Positions 1 to 6,182 of a DNA stretch of 9,865 nucleotides are shown here, piece by piece. Positions within the stretch are counted from its first letter, which is position 1. Every line of letters starts with the position of its first letter. Source of the stretch: Flavobacteriales bacterium (lineage in GTDB: Bacteria > Bacteroidota > Bacteroidia > Flavobacteriales > UA16). A program made the position numbers and the translations under genes. The DNA is taken from assembly GCA_018700255.1 (NCBI GenBank), contig JABISU010000236.1:1-9865 (forward strand). The letters are read 5' to 3'. The notes under the pieces were generated by a model. The model saw only the letters and a program-made list of their open reading frames with translations. It made no database searches and had not been told where the DNA came from.

Positions 1-2
1 GA

Positions 3-314
3 AGCGCCGTAGTGAGGCGTGACTCATACGCGACGACACAAATCTGTGACGGAGTGACGATAGGAGCAAATGCCACCATTATATGTGGAAACACACTCGG
101 AAATTTTGCCTTCGTCGGCGCGGGAGCCGTCGTAACATCATCTGTTAAACCATACGCCCTTGTAGTGGGAAATCCTGCAAAACAAATCGGATGGATGTCA
201 CCGAGTGGAATTCGACTTGAGTTCGACGAAGAAAACATCGCTGTTTGTTCTGAATCCGGAAGGAAATTTAAATTAGACAAGTTAAACGGAGTGTCACCTT
301 ATTCCGGAAAATGA
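3..314 (+). CDS. wbpD: WbpD/WlbB-type UDP-sugar N-acetyltransferase, 5'-truncated
   Basis: This is the C-terminal part, about 103 residues, of a hexapeptide-repeat acetyltransferase; the reading frame is open to the window edge. A GTG at 12 is an internal valine rather than a start, because the family motif (AVVRRD, then ATTQICDGVTIGANATIICG) already runs through it. The repeats GVTIGANATIICG, TLGNFAFVGAGAVVT and the closing ALVVGNPAKQIGW are left-handed beta-helix coils followed by the helix cap. The tail, with DEENIAVCSESGRKF, resembles the extended C-terminus of WbpD/WlbB-like proteins. Known members acetylate the 3-amino group of UDP-2-acetamido-3-amino-2,3-dideoxyglucuronate during O-antigen or lipopolysaccharide sugar synthesis in the cytoplasm. 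Its stop overlaps the next start by 4 bp (ATGA), implying translational coupling with rfbB. Family is secure; exact substrate is inferred, and another sugar-amine acetyltransferase is possible. Confidence 0.8.
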   Translation, partial: SAVVRRDSYATTQICDGVTIGANATIICGNTLGNFAFVGAGAVVTSSVKPYALVVGNPAKQIGWMSPSGIRLEFDEENIAVCSESGRKFKLDKLNGVSPYSGK

Positions 315-1387
315 GATCGTTCTCGAATATATTAGTAACTGGAGGAGCTGGCTTTATCGGCTCTCATGTGATTAGGCAAATACTTAATCATCACCCGATT
401 GTGAAGGTTGTAAATCTAGATCTACTCACCTATGCCGGGAATTTAGAAAACTTGACAGATATCGAACTTAACTTCCAAAGTTCTGGTCGTTACACCTTTG
501 TCAAGGGAAATATTTGCGATAAGAATTTACTGAAAGAATTATTCTCAACATATCAGTTCGATGCTGTCATTCACTTGGCCGCTGAAAGTCATGTCGATCG
601 TAGCATTGAAAATCCACAAGCATTTTTAGAGACGAACATTTTAGGTACTGCAGCTTTATTAGATGCGGCAAAAAATTCTTGGCTAGACAACGATAATAAC
701 TACACAAAAAACAAGATGTTTTACCACATCTCTACTGACGAGGTGTATGGTTCACTCGGTAACGAAGGGTTATTCAGTGAAGAGACCTCATACGACCCCC
801 GCAGTCCATACAGTGCTTCAAAAGCCTCAAGTGATCATCTTGTGAGGGCATATTATCATACTTACAGATTACCTATTGTGATTAGTAACTGCTCCAACAA
901 CTACGGAGCAAATCAATTTCCAGAGAAGCTCATCCCTCTGATGATTAAAAATATTAAGGACAATATTCCACTTCCAATTTATGGGGAAGGGTTAAATATT
1001 CGAGATTGGTTATTTGTAGAGGATCACGCAAAGGCTATTGATTTGATTCTACACAAAGGAGAAGTCGGTGACACATACAATATTGGAGGTCTTAATGAAT
1101 GGACGAATATCGATTTGGTAAAACATCTCATAAAACTCACTGACAAGAAACTAAATAGACCTCAAGGAACGTCTAATTCACTTATTCAATTTGTGACTGA
1201 TAGAGCTGGCCATGACAAGAGGTATGCTATTGACGCATCAAAAATAGAGAATAAACTCGGATGGACTCCAAGTGTGAAATTTGAAGAGGGGTTAGAAAAA
1301 ACCGTAAAGTGGTATCTTCAGAATACCGAATGGTTAGATAACATTGCTTCACGCAAACTCACCGGAGATGGTTCAATAAATGAATAA
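311..1387 (+). CDS. rfbB: dTDP-glucose 4,6-dehydratase
   Basis: RmlB/RfbB converts dTDP-glucose to dTDP-4-keto-6-deoxyglucose with bound NAD+, the second step towards dTDP-rhamnose and other deoxysugars of surface polysaccharides. The 358-residue length is normal for the family. The extended-SDR features are all visible: the Rossmann glycine motif TGGAGFIGSH (about 10-19), LAAESHVDRS (89-98), the catalytic STDEVYG with Thr142-Asp143-Glu144, the YSASK motif with Tyr167 and Lys171, then NCSNNYGANQFPEKLIP and RDWLFVEDH in the sugar-nucleotide-binding half. The Asp-Glu pair separates RmlB from simple epimerases such as GalE. The ATG overlaps the stop of the acetyltransferase by 4 bp. The rmlA, rmlC and rmlD partners are not in the window, so they may lie upstream or elsewhere, or the product may feed another deoxysugar. 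Identification is firm; the final sugar is unknown. Confidence 0.95.
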   Translation: MRSFSNILVTGGAGFIGSHVIRQILNHHPIVKVVNLDLLTYAGNLENLTDIELNFQSSGRYTFVKGNICDKNLLKELFSTYQFDAVIHLAAESHVDRSIENPQAFLETNILGTAALLDAAKNSWLDNDNNYTKNKMFYHISTDEVYGSLGNEGLFSEETSYDPRSPYSASKASSDHLVRAYYHTYRLPIVISNCSNNYGANQFPEKLIPLMIKNIKDNIPLPIYGEGLNIRDWLFVEDHAKAIDLILHKGEVGDTYNIGGLNEWTNIDLVKHLIKLTDKKLNRPQGTSNSLIQFVTDRAGHDKRYAIDASKIENKLGWTPSVKFEEGLEKTVKWYLQNTEWLDNIASRKLTGDGSINE

Positions 1388-1469
1388 TGTAAAAAACCCT
1401 TATATAAATTTACTTATTGTATATTGTACTATAAATAACTCAACAAGAAGGACAACAAAGTAGAAAATT

Positions 1470-2282
1470 ATGTTTACCGCAATAAGAAATCTATTCAGAT
1501 TCAGTAAAAAGGCCAAGAATAAAAACATTCAGGTTAGCAACGATTTAAGTCTGCTAATTAGTGATGTTCACTCTCACCTTGTTCCTGGAGTTGACGATGG
1601 TTCTCCTGACATGGACACCTCTATTGCTCTTATCCGCAGACTACAAAACCTTGGTTTCAAAAAGCTTGTAACTACACCACATATCATGGTCGATTTGTAT
1701 CCTAACACCCCTGAGATACTGAAACCTAGATTTGAAGAACTCAAGGTAGAAGTGGCAAAAAGACTACCCCCTATAGAGCTTTTCCTTGGAGCTGAATACT
1801 TTCTGGACTTAGATCTTTTAGATTTACTTTCTAAACCCGATGAACTTCTAACATTTCCTTGCACTGACCCTTTGAATGGAAGTAAACTTGAAATGATATT
1901 GTTTGAGTTTGCATTTCACCTCCCACCCAATTATGACATCTTAGCTGAAATTATTTTCAAGATGCAAACCTCAGGACTCACGCCTGTTTTAGCACATTGC
2001 GCGAGGTATCCTTATTTCCACAAAGACAGATCTGAATTGAAGAAACTTCACGAAAAAGGAGTGATTTTAACCATAAATGCAGCTACTCTATGTGGAAGCT
2101 ATGGTGATTTAGCGAAAGAAACCGCTATTTATGCAATTGAAAATGGTTGGGTAAGAATGGTGTGCTCAGATACGCATGCTCCTCATCACGTCGCAGCGGT
2201 AAAAGAACTTGAAAGCTCTCCTGTTTTAGCTGAAATGATCGAATCAGGAATACTTCTCAATCCAGGAATCGGACTCAGCTAA
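1470..2282 (+). CDS. CpsB/YwqE-type PHP-domain protein-tyrosine phosphatase
   Basis: This 270-residue protein belongs to the metal-dependent PHP-fold tyrosine phosphatases (CpsB, YwqE, CapC) that dephosphorylate bacterial tyrosine kinases controlling capsule and exopolysaccharide export. Visible metal and active-site motifs are DVHSHLVPGVDDG (His34, His36, Asp42-Asp43), TPHIM (His71), GAEYFLD (Glu109), VLAH (His176) and SDTH (Asp224, His226), so all expected ligands are present. After VLAH the usual PERY reads CARY, a departure at a conserved loop. The first 28 residues are basic and fit the short lead-in seen in Bacteroidota homologs; no signal peptide is evident. It follows the polysaccharide genes after an 82-bp AT-rich gap containing only a weak -7-like box (1405-1412, TAAATTTA), so it may be cotranscribed with rfbB or separately initiated. 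The cognate BY-kinase (Wzc-like) is not in the window. Confidence 0.88.
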   Translation: MFTAIRNLFRFSKKAKNKNIQVSNDLSLLISDVHSHLVPGVDDGSPDMDTSIALIRRLQNLGFKKLVTTPHIMVDLYPNTPEILKPRFEELKVEVAKRLPPIELFLGAEYFLDLDLLDLLSKPDELLTFPCTDPLNGSKLEMILFEFAFHLPPNYDILAEIIFKMQTSGLTPVLAHCARYPYFHKDRSELKKLHEKGVILTINAATLCGSYGDLAKETAIYAIENGWVRMVCSDTHAPHHVAAVKELESSPVLAEMIESGILLNPGIGLS

Positions 2283-2311
2283 TACAAATTAATATACTTA
2301 GAAAAACTAGC

Positions 2312-2626
2312 TTAACCAACAGGTGCAAGCTTAATCTCTAAACCGTCAAGCGAATCTGCTAACTTAATTTGGCATCCAAGACGGCTGTTGTCTTCCACGA
2401 AGAACGCCTCATCTAACATATCCTCTTCGTCGTCAGACCTCTCCCCAATCTCGTGAGAACTGAGCACATACATATGGCAACTCGCACACATCGCCATGCC
2501 TCCACAAGTACCCTCTACAGGGAGTTCATAGCTCCTGCAAAGCTCCATCATATTCATGTTCATGTCGGTAGGAGCATCTAACTCATGGCGCTTGTTGTCT
2601 CTATCTATTACAACAACTTTAATCAT
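2312..2626 (-). CDS. 2Fe-2S ferredoxin (adrenodoxin-type)
   Basis: This is a small acidic electron carrier of 104 residues. The cluster ligands are visible as Cys41-x5-Cys47-x2-Cys50 (TCGGMAMCASC) plus Cys85 in RLGCQI, the arrangement of vertebrate adrenodoxin, bacterial Fdx and related ferredoxins. The helix around residues 60-75 is acidic (GERSDDEEDMLDE), as in the partner-binding face of this family. I chose the ATG at 2626 because it begins the first beta strand (MIKVVVID); an upstream in-frame TTG at 2644 would add six residues without family support. It is the last gene of the minus-strand run, separated from the ferredoxin reductase by 141 bp that hold a phased T-tract array, so it may have its own promoter. 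A role as electron donor in Fe-S cluster assembly, reduced by the adjacent reductase, is inferred from context. It converges with the phosphatase gene across 29 bp. Confidence 0.93.
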   Translation of the reverse strand: MIKVVVIDRDNKRHELDAPTDMNMNMMELCRSYELPVEGTCGGMAMCASCHMYVLSSHEIGERSDDEEDMLDEAFFVEDNSRLGCQIKLADSLDGLEIKLAPVG

Positions 2627-2654
2627 GTTCTCAGTGTTAATCAATTTATGAAAA

Positions 2655-2761
2655 TTTTTAAACGCTTTTATTAACTTTTAAACACTTTTTAGTCCTTTTT
2701 ATCACTTTTTTGCACTTTTAATCGTCTTTTTTGGCCTTTTATGACTTTTTTACCTCTTTTT
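2655..2761. repeat. Array of helically phased T-tracts (predicted curved DNA)
   Basis: Ten C-T(4-6) tracts begin at 2665, 2675, 2685, 2695, 2705, 2715, 2726, 2736, 2745 and 2756, with spacings of 10,10,10,10,10,10,11,10,9,11 bp. An A4T5 tract at 2651-2659 sits just beside them. Read on the strand of the flanking genes, these are AAAA(A)G tracts. The spacers between tracts differ, so this is not a simple tandem duplication; what is conserved is the phase. Tracts of four or more A or T repeated each helical turn are known to bend DNA in one direction, so strong intrinsic curvature is expected. The array fills most of the gap between the reductase stop and the ferredoxin start, ending about 29 bp upstream of the latter. 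A role in ferredoxin expression or nucleoid protein binding is inference. Confidence 0.85.
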
Positions 2762-2767
2762 CAAAAC

Positions 2768-3778
2768 TCAAGAATTCATTCCTGGCTTGCCGCTAACAGT
2801 GGTATATTTAAGAACAAGATTTTTATTAGGATAAATTCTCTTATAAGCACTTTGAACCATCAAAGTAGCTTCATGAAAACCACACAGAATTAACTTGAGT
2901 TTACCTGGGTAAGTATTGATGTCTCCTACGGCATATACACCTGGAATATTTGTAGAATAGTCAAAGGTATCCACTTCAATCGCATTCTTAGAAATATTCA
3001 GGTTCCACTCTCCCAAAGGCCCTAGTTTAGGGCTGAGTCCGAACAAAGGTACCCAGTGATCTACCTCAATATTTGACAATCCATCAGTCTTGTGCTTTAC
3101 TTCAACCGAGCATAGCAAATCATCTCCACTTACTCCTACAACTTCAGCGTTGGTCAATAAAGTAATCTTTCCCGCTTCGGTTAGGTCCATAACTTTTTGA
3201 ACACTGTCGGGGTGTCCGCGGAAGCTTGGCCGTCTATGCACTAAAGTCACTTCAGAAGCAACATCGGCTAAGAACACAGTCCAGTCAAGAGCTGAGTCTC
3301 CACCTCCAGAGATAACTACTTTCTTTCCTCTATAATACTCAGGGTCCTTAATGATATATTCTACTCCCTTGTCCTCAAAATCTAACAAACCCTCAACCGG
3401 CGGTTTACGTGGTTCGAAACAACCTAGACCTGCAGCTATCACAATGATGGGAGCTCTATGCTTAGTTCCTCGGTTAGTGGTGATAGTAAACTGATCTTCA
3501 TCATCTTTCTCGATGAATTCAGCCCTTTCTCCCAAAGTAAATCCCGGACTAAATGGCTTTATTTGTTCCATTAACTGCTCGGTCAAATCTCCAGCTAAAA
3601 TGAATGGGTGAGCAGGAATATCGTAAATGGGCTTTTTCGGATATATCTCTGAGCACTGACCTCCGGGCTGGGGTAAAGAGTCAATTAAATGACAGCTTAA
3701 CTTAAGAAGGCCTGCTTCAAAAACTGTGAAGAGACCTACAGGCCCCGCTCCAATAATAATAATATCTGTTTGAATCAT
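2768..3778 (-). CDS. Ferredoxin-NADP+ reductase, thioredoxin reductase-like type
   Basis: This 336-residue flavoprotein transfers electrons between NADPH and ferredoxin in the cytoplasm. The FAD-binding motif IIGAGPVG (about 8-15) and PGGQCSEIYPKKPIYDIPA (38-56) are typical of the Bacillus YumC/Chlorobium FNR branch. A central NAD(P) domain carries SGGGDSALDW (157-166) and HRRPSFR (181-187), whose arginines fit the NADP 2'-phosphate. The second FAD motif VYAVGDINTYPGKLKLI spans about 281-297. The redox CxxC of true thioredoxin reductase is absent from the NADP domain, which favours FNR over TrxR. The start overlaps the NifU-like stop by 4 bp (ATGA), so translation is probably coupled. A 2Fe-2S ferredoxin gene follows 141 bp downstream, the likely redox partner. 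Identification is strong; the actual ferredoxin partner is inferred. Confidence 0.93.
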   Translation of the reverse strand: MIQTDIIIIGAGPVGLFTVFEAGLLKLSCHLIDSLPQPGGQCSEIYPKKPIYDIPAHPFILAGDLTEQLMEQIKPFSPGFTLGERAEFIEKDDEDQFTITTNRGTKHRAPIIVIAAGLGCFEPRKPPVEGLLDFEDKGVEYIIKDPEYYRGKKVVISGGGDSALDWTVFLADVASEVTLVHRRPSFRGHPDSVQKVMDLTEAGKITLLTNAEVVGVSGDDLLCSVEVKHKTDGLSNIEVDHWVPLFGLSPKLGPLGEWNLNISKNAIEVDTFDYSTNIPGVYAVGDINTYPGKLKLILCGFHEATLMVQSAYKRIYPNKNLVLKYTTVSGKPGMNS

Positions 3779-4038
3779 AGATTGATTGCTTCAATAGCTT
3801 TCACTTCTGGGGCAACACCTTTAATAACCGATTCTACCCCACCTTTCATTGTCATATCGATAAAAGAACACCCCACACATGATCCGTGAAGTTCTACTCT
3901 AACAATTAAGTCATCCGTAATTTCTTTCAGCGTAATATCGCCTTGATCAGCCTCAAGATATGGACGAATCTGTGCAAGCGCACCTTCAATTCTCTCAGCT
4001 AGTTCATTGTGGTTTTCTGACATAGTTTGGTCTGACAT
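3775..4038 (-). CDS. NifU-like C-terminal-domain Fe-S scaffold/carrier
   Basis: This 87-residue protein consists of a single NifU C-terminal (Nfu) domain. Its hallmark is Cys54-x-x-Cys57 in GSCVGC, followed by the conserved MTMKGGVES helix. Dimers of such domains bind a bridging [4Fe-4S] cluster and pass it to target proteins. The N-terminal part (ERIEGALAQIRPYLEADQGDI) is the usual first helix; the common DGGD turn reads DQGD. A second in-frame ATG at 4023 gives an 82-residue form that aligns about as well, so the exact start is uncertain. It lies 4 bp after mrp and overlaps the reductase start by 4 bp, which places it firmly in an Fe-S assembly unit. Because the neighbouring Mrp lacks its usual CxxC, this protein may supply the cluster-binding cysteines of the pair; that is inference. 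Confidence 0.92.
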   Translation of the reverse strand: MSDQTMSENHNELAERIEGALAQIRPYLEADQGDITLKEITDDLIVRVELHGSCVGCSFIDMTMKGGVESVIKGVAPEVKAIEAINL

Positions 4039-4042
4039 AATA

Positions 4043-5110
4043 TTACTTATTTTCTAGGACTTCTAGCAAGTTAGCTACAACAACACGAAATGCAGCTACA
4101 GCTGCAGAATCACCTTGCAATACTGCTGGACGTCCCACATCTCCAGCTTCTCGTATGGTTTGGATTAAAGGAAGTTCTCCAAGAAAAGGAACATCCAATG
4201 TATCAGCCAATCTCTTAACACCATCTCTACCGAAAATATGATATTTAAATTCGGGAGCATCGGGTGGAATGAAGTAAGACATATTTTCGATCATCCCTAG
4301 AACAGGCACGTTAATAGATTCAATTTTAAACATCCCCACACCTTTACGAGCATCGGCTAGAGCCACATCTTGAGGAGTAGAAACTATTATGGCTCCGGTA
4401 AGATCTAAATCACTAACTAAAGTTAAGTGAATGTCTCCCGTGCCAGGTGGTAAATCTACAATCATGTAGTCTAACTCTCCCCAAACTACATCAGTAAATA
4501 ATTGCTTCAAAGCTTTTGTAGCCATCGGTCCACGCCAAACTATAGCTTGGTCAGGATCTGCGAAAAACCCTATAGACAACATCTTCACACCATGCATCTC
4601 CACTGGCCCCATCATAGATTTTCCGTCTACATCAATCGGCTGGGGTTTGTGATCTTGTACTCCAAACATAGTCGGGATACTTGGACCATATATATCTGCA
4701 TCGCAAAGCCCCACCTTGTAGCCTAATTGGGCTAAAGAAACTGCCAAATTAGAGCTTACGGTACTTTTACCTACCCCACCTTTTCCAGAAGCTACTGCGA
4801 TAATATTCTTTACCCCAGGAAGAATTTTTCTTGTCTCAATAGTGCGTTCTTCTGTAGGAAGAGCACCTACATTAACCTCGGTTTTAACGTCTGAACCAAA
4901 GGCTCTTTCAAGTGCAAACTCAACTGCGTCTTGCATTCTCTTTCGAGCGTGAAGAGCTGGATTGCTGGATTTTACCTCTACTTTTATAAGACCCTCAGAG
5001 ATATCAATTCCCACTATTAGGTCCAACGACACAATATCCTTTCCAAACTCAGGCTCCATAACCCCACTTAAAGCGGCAACGACCTTATCTCTTGTTATTT
5101 CCGATGACAT
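4043..5110 (-). CDS. mrp: Mrp/ApbC/NBP35-family P-loop ATPase (Fe-S carrier)
   Basis: This 355-residue protein has an N-terminal MIP18/DUF59 domain (about 1-85) and a ParA/MinD-like ATPase domain. The deviant Walker A ASGKGGVGKST (107-117) carries the signature lysine Lys110, CDADIYGPSIPTMFG (136-150) follows, and the Walker B-like MIVDLPPGTGD spans about 216-226. Members hold and transfer [4Fe-4S] clusters in an ATP-dependent way. The canonical CxxC after ENMSYF is replaced here by IPPDAPEF, and the only cysteine in the protein is Cys136, so a classical dimer-bridged cluster site is missing. As far as I recall, this is a feature of Bacteroidota members rather than damage, since the rest of the fold is intact. 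It sits 23 bp after the alkyltransferase-like gene and 4 bp before the NifU-like gene, consistent with one transcript. Confidence 0.93.
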   Translation of the reverse strand: MSSEITRDKVVAALSGVMEPEFGKDIVSLDLIVGIDISEGLIKVEVKSSNPALHARKRMQDAVEFALERAFGSDVKTEVNVGALPTEERTIETRKILPGVKNIIAVASGKGGVGKSTVSSNLAVSLAQLGYKVGLCDADIYGPSIPTMFGVQDHKPQPIDVDGKSMMGPVEMHGVKMLSIGFFADPDQAIVWRGPMATKALKQLFTDVVWGELDYMIVDLPPGTGDIHLTLVSDLDLTGAIIVSTPQDVALADARKGVGMFKIESINVPVLGMIENMSYFIPPDAPEFKYHIFGRDGVKRLADTLDVPFLGELPLIQTIREAGDVGRPAVLQGDSAAVAAFRVVVANLLEVLENK

Positions 5111-5133
5111 TCTAAAGGCTCAATTTAAGAACT

Positions 5134-5454
5134 TCAAAGTTCGGTCATAGGGTTCCAAAAACACTTGTCAAACTCAACTACTTGACCTTCTATTACCTTA
5201 ATACCTTCTTCGCGAAGTTCATCTGCCATAGATCTCTCTGGAGGAAAGTGAAGAGCTCCAGAAAGCATCCCTAATCTATTTACTACTCTATGCGCAGGAA
5301 CATCTGGTGTTACCGTAAAACTCTTATTCAAAGCCCAACCAATCCTTCTGCTCGCCCCCGCATCACATAAGTATTTAGCGATTGCGCCATATGAAGTCAC
5401 CCTCCCTTTTGGGATTAACCTAACTACCTCAAATACATCTTCATTGAAACTCAT
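5134..5454 (-). CDS. Alkyltransferase-like (ATL) DNA-binding protein, MGMT family
   Basis: This 106-residue protein has only the DNA-binding and active-site domain of O6-alkylguanine-DNA alkyltransferase. Visible family features are the helix-turn-helix segment IPKGRVTSYGAIAKYL (14-29), SRRIGWALNK (35-44) with the probable Arg finger, and VPAHRVVNRLGMLSG (52-66). The catalytic PCHR cysteine is replaced by alanine (Pro53-Ala54-His55-Arg56), so it cannot accept alkyl groups at that site. Known ATL proteins bind and flip O6-alkylguanine and hand the lesion to nucleotide excision repair. A start at 5454 is chosen because it begins the family homology (MSFNEDVFEVV) and lies 7 bp after the trmB stop; a longer in-frame start at 5532 would overlap trmB heavily with no family support. 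A repair role is established for the family; its link to Fe-S genes is only positional. Confidence 0.9.
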   Translation of the reverse strand: MSFNEDVFEVVRLIPKGRVTSYGAIAKYLCDAGASRRIGWALNKSFTVTPDVPAHRVVNRLGMLSGALHFPPERSMADELREEGIKVIEGQVVEFDKCFWNPMTEL

Positions 5455-5461
5455 CGGATCT

Positions 5462-6148
5462 CTAAATCTCAAGTTGAATAAAGTGGATTTTTTTACCTTC
5501 AGACAGCCACCTCGTCTCATAATAAGTAACAATCTCTAACGCATCCCTTAGATCTTGAGGCACTCTATAAACCAAATCTCCATATACATCTTTACTGTCA
5601 TACACAAACTTATAACCCGCCTCGATATAACCTTCTTTAGACAAATCGTAGAGCAAAACCGAATCCGTTTTTACATTAATTAAACTACCAGGCTTGATGA
5701 TTTTCTTATAAAGTTCAATATATACAGGTGAAGTAATCCTCTTTGTTCCTTTTTCATCCTTGGGTTGAGGATCTGAAAATGTTAACCAAACCTCGCTCAC
5801 CTCATCTGTAGCAAAATACTTATCTATAAATTCTAGTCTAGTTCTAAGAAAAGCGACATTAGGCAATGATTCCTCCTTCGCAGTTTTTGCTCCTCGCCAG
5901 AATCTATGTCCCTTAATATCGACTCCCACAAAATTTCTATCAGGGTATTTCCTTGCTAGCCCCACAGTATACTCTCCCTTTCCACAACCCATCTCAAGAG
6001 TAATGGGATTATCATTATTAAACACATCTTTCGCCCATTTACCCTTCATCCCAGCATCTACTCCTTTAACAGCTTCTTGCAAACAAGGCTCGTATACATG
6101 ATTAAATGTTTCATTTTCCGCCCATTTACTAAGTTTATCCTTTCCCAT
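5462..6148 (-). CDS. trmB: tRNA (guanine-N7-)-methyltransferase
   Basis: TrmB uses S-adenosylmethionine to make m7G46 in the tRNA variable loop. The 228-residue protein shows the SAM-binding LEMGCGKGEYT (51-61), the acidic loop GVDIKGHRFWRGAK (75-88), the family signature FSDPQPKDEK (124-133, corresponding to FPDPW.K in E. coli) and the C-terminal KTD (150-152) near the tRNA-binding face. The start at 6148 begins MGKDKLSKWAENETF, the usual N-terminus in Bacteroidota. An in-frame TTG at 6181 would add 11 residues but lies within a perfect -7 promoter box, so it is rejected. This is the first gene of the six-gene minus-strand run and is divergent from the glycosyltransferase gene with a 51-bp gap. 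Confidence 0.94.
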   Translation of the reverse strand: MGKDKLSKWAENETFNHVYEPCLQEAVKGVDAGMKGKWAKDVFNNDNPITLEMGCGKGEYTVGLARKYPDRNFVGVDIKGHRFWRGAKTAKEESLPNVAFLRTRLEFIDKYFATDEVSEVWLTFSDPQPKDEKGTKRITSPVYIELYKKIIKPGSLINVKTDSVLLYDLSKEGYIEAGYKFVYDSKDVYGDLVYRVPQDLRDALEIVTYYETRWLSEGKKIHFIQLEI

Positions 6149-6156
6149 TTTGTTAA

Positions 6157-6182
6157 TTTGCAGATGTGATTTGCTCTGCAAA
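6157..6182. promoter_or_regulatory. Inverted repeat between divergent promoters
   Basis: Bases 6157-6164 (TTTGCAGA) and 6175-6182 (TCTGCAAA) form a perfect 8-bp inverted repeat around a 10-bp spacer. With one single-base insertion, the symmetry extends out to TAAT on both sides (6154-6186). The right arm carries the -7 box for trmB, and the left arm carries TTAATTTG (6153-6160), a near -7 box for the plus-strand glycosyltransferase gene. It could be a dimeric operator or simply two mirror-image promoters; the sequence cannot decide. Confidence 0.45.

Noticed and set aside
2277..2316. Short inverted repeat (AGCTA / TAGCT) in the convergent gap as a bidirectional terminator
   Set aside because: Only 5 bp, AT-rich, with a long spacer and no adjacent T-run; too weak to call.
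2648..2674. Tiny plus-strand ORF (ATG at 2648, MKIFKRFY) at the edge of the T-tract array
   Set aside because: Eight codons, no ribosome binding site and no family; expected by chance in AT-rich sequence.
2640..2761. T-runs read as a set of intrinsic terminators for plus-strand readthrough
   Set aside because: No GC-rich stem precedes any of the T-runs and the spacers are not self-complementary; the 10-bp phase is not explained by termination.
4502..5150. Plus-strand ORFs opposite mrp
   Set aside because: They lie antisense to a well-conserved ATPase and have no family features.
5455..5532. Longer N-terminus for the alkyltransferase-like protein
   Set aside because: It would overlap trmB by about 70 bp and adds sequence without family homology; the ATG at 5454 fits better.
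6149..6181. TTG start at 6181 for trmB
   Set aside because: It falls inside the TAATTTTGC promoter box, and the homology begins at the ATG at 6148.
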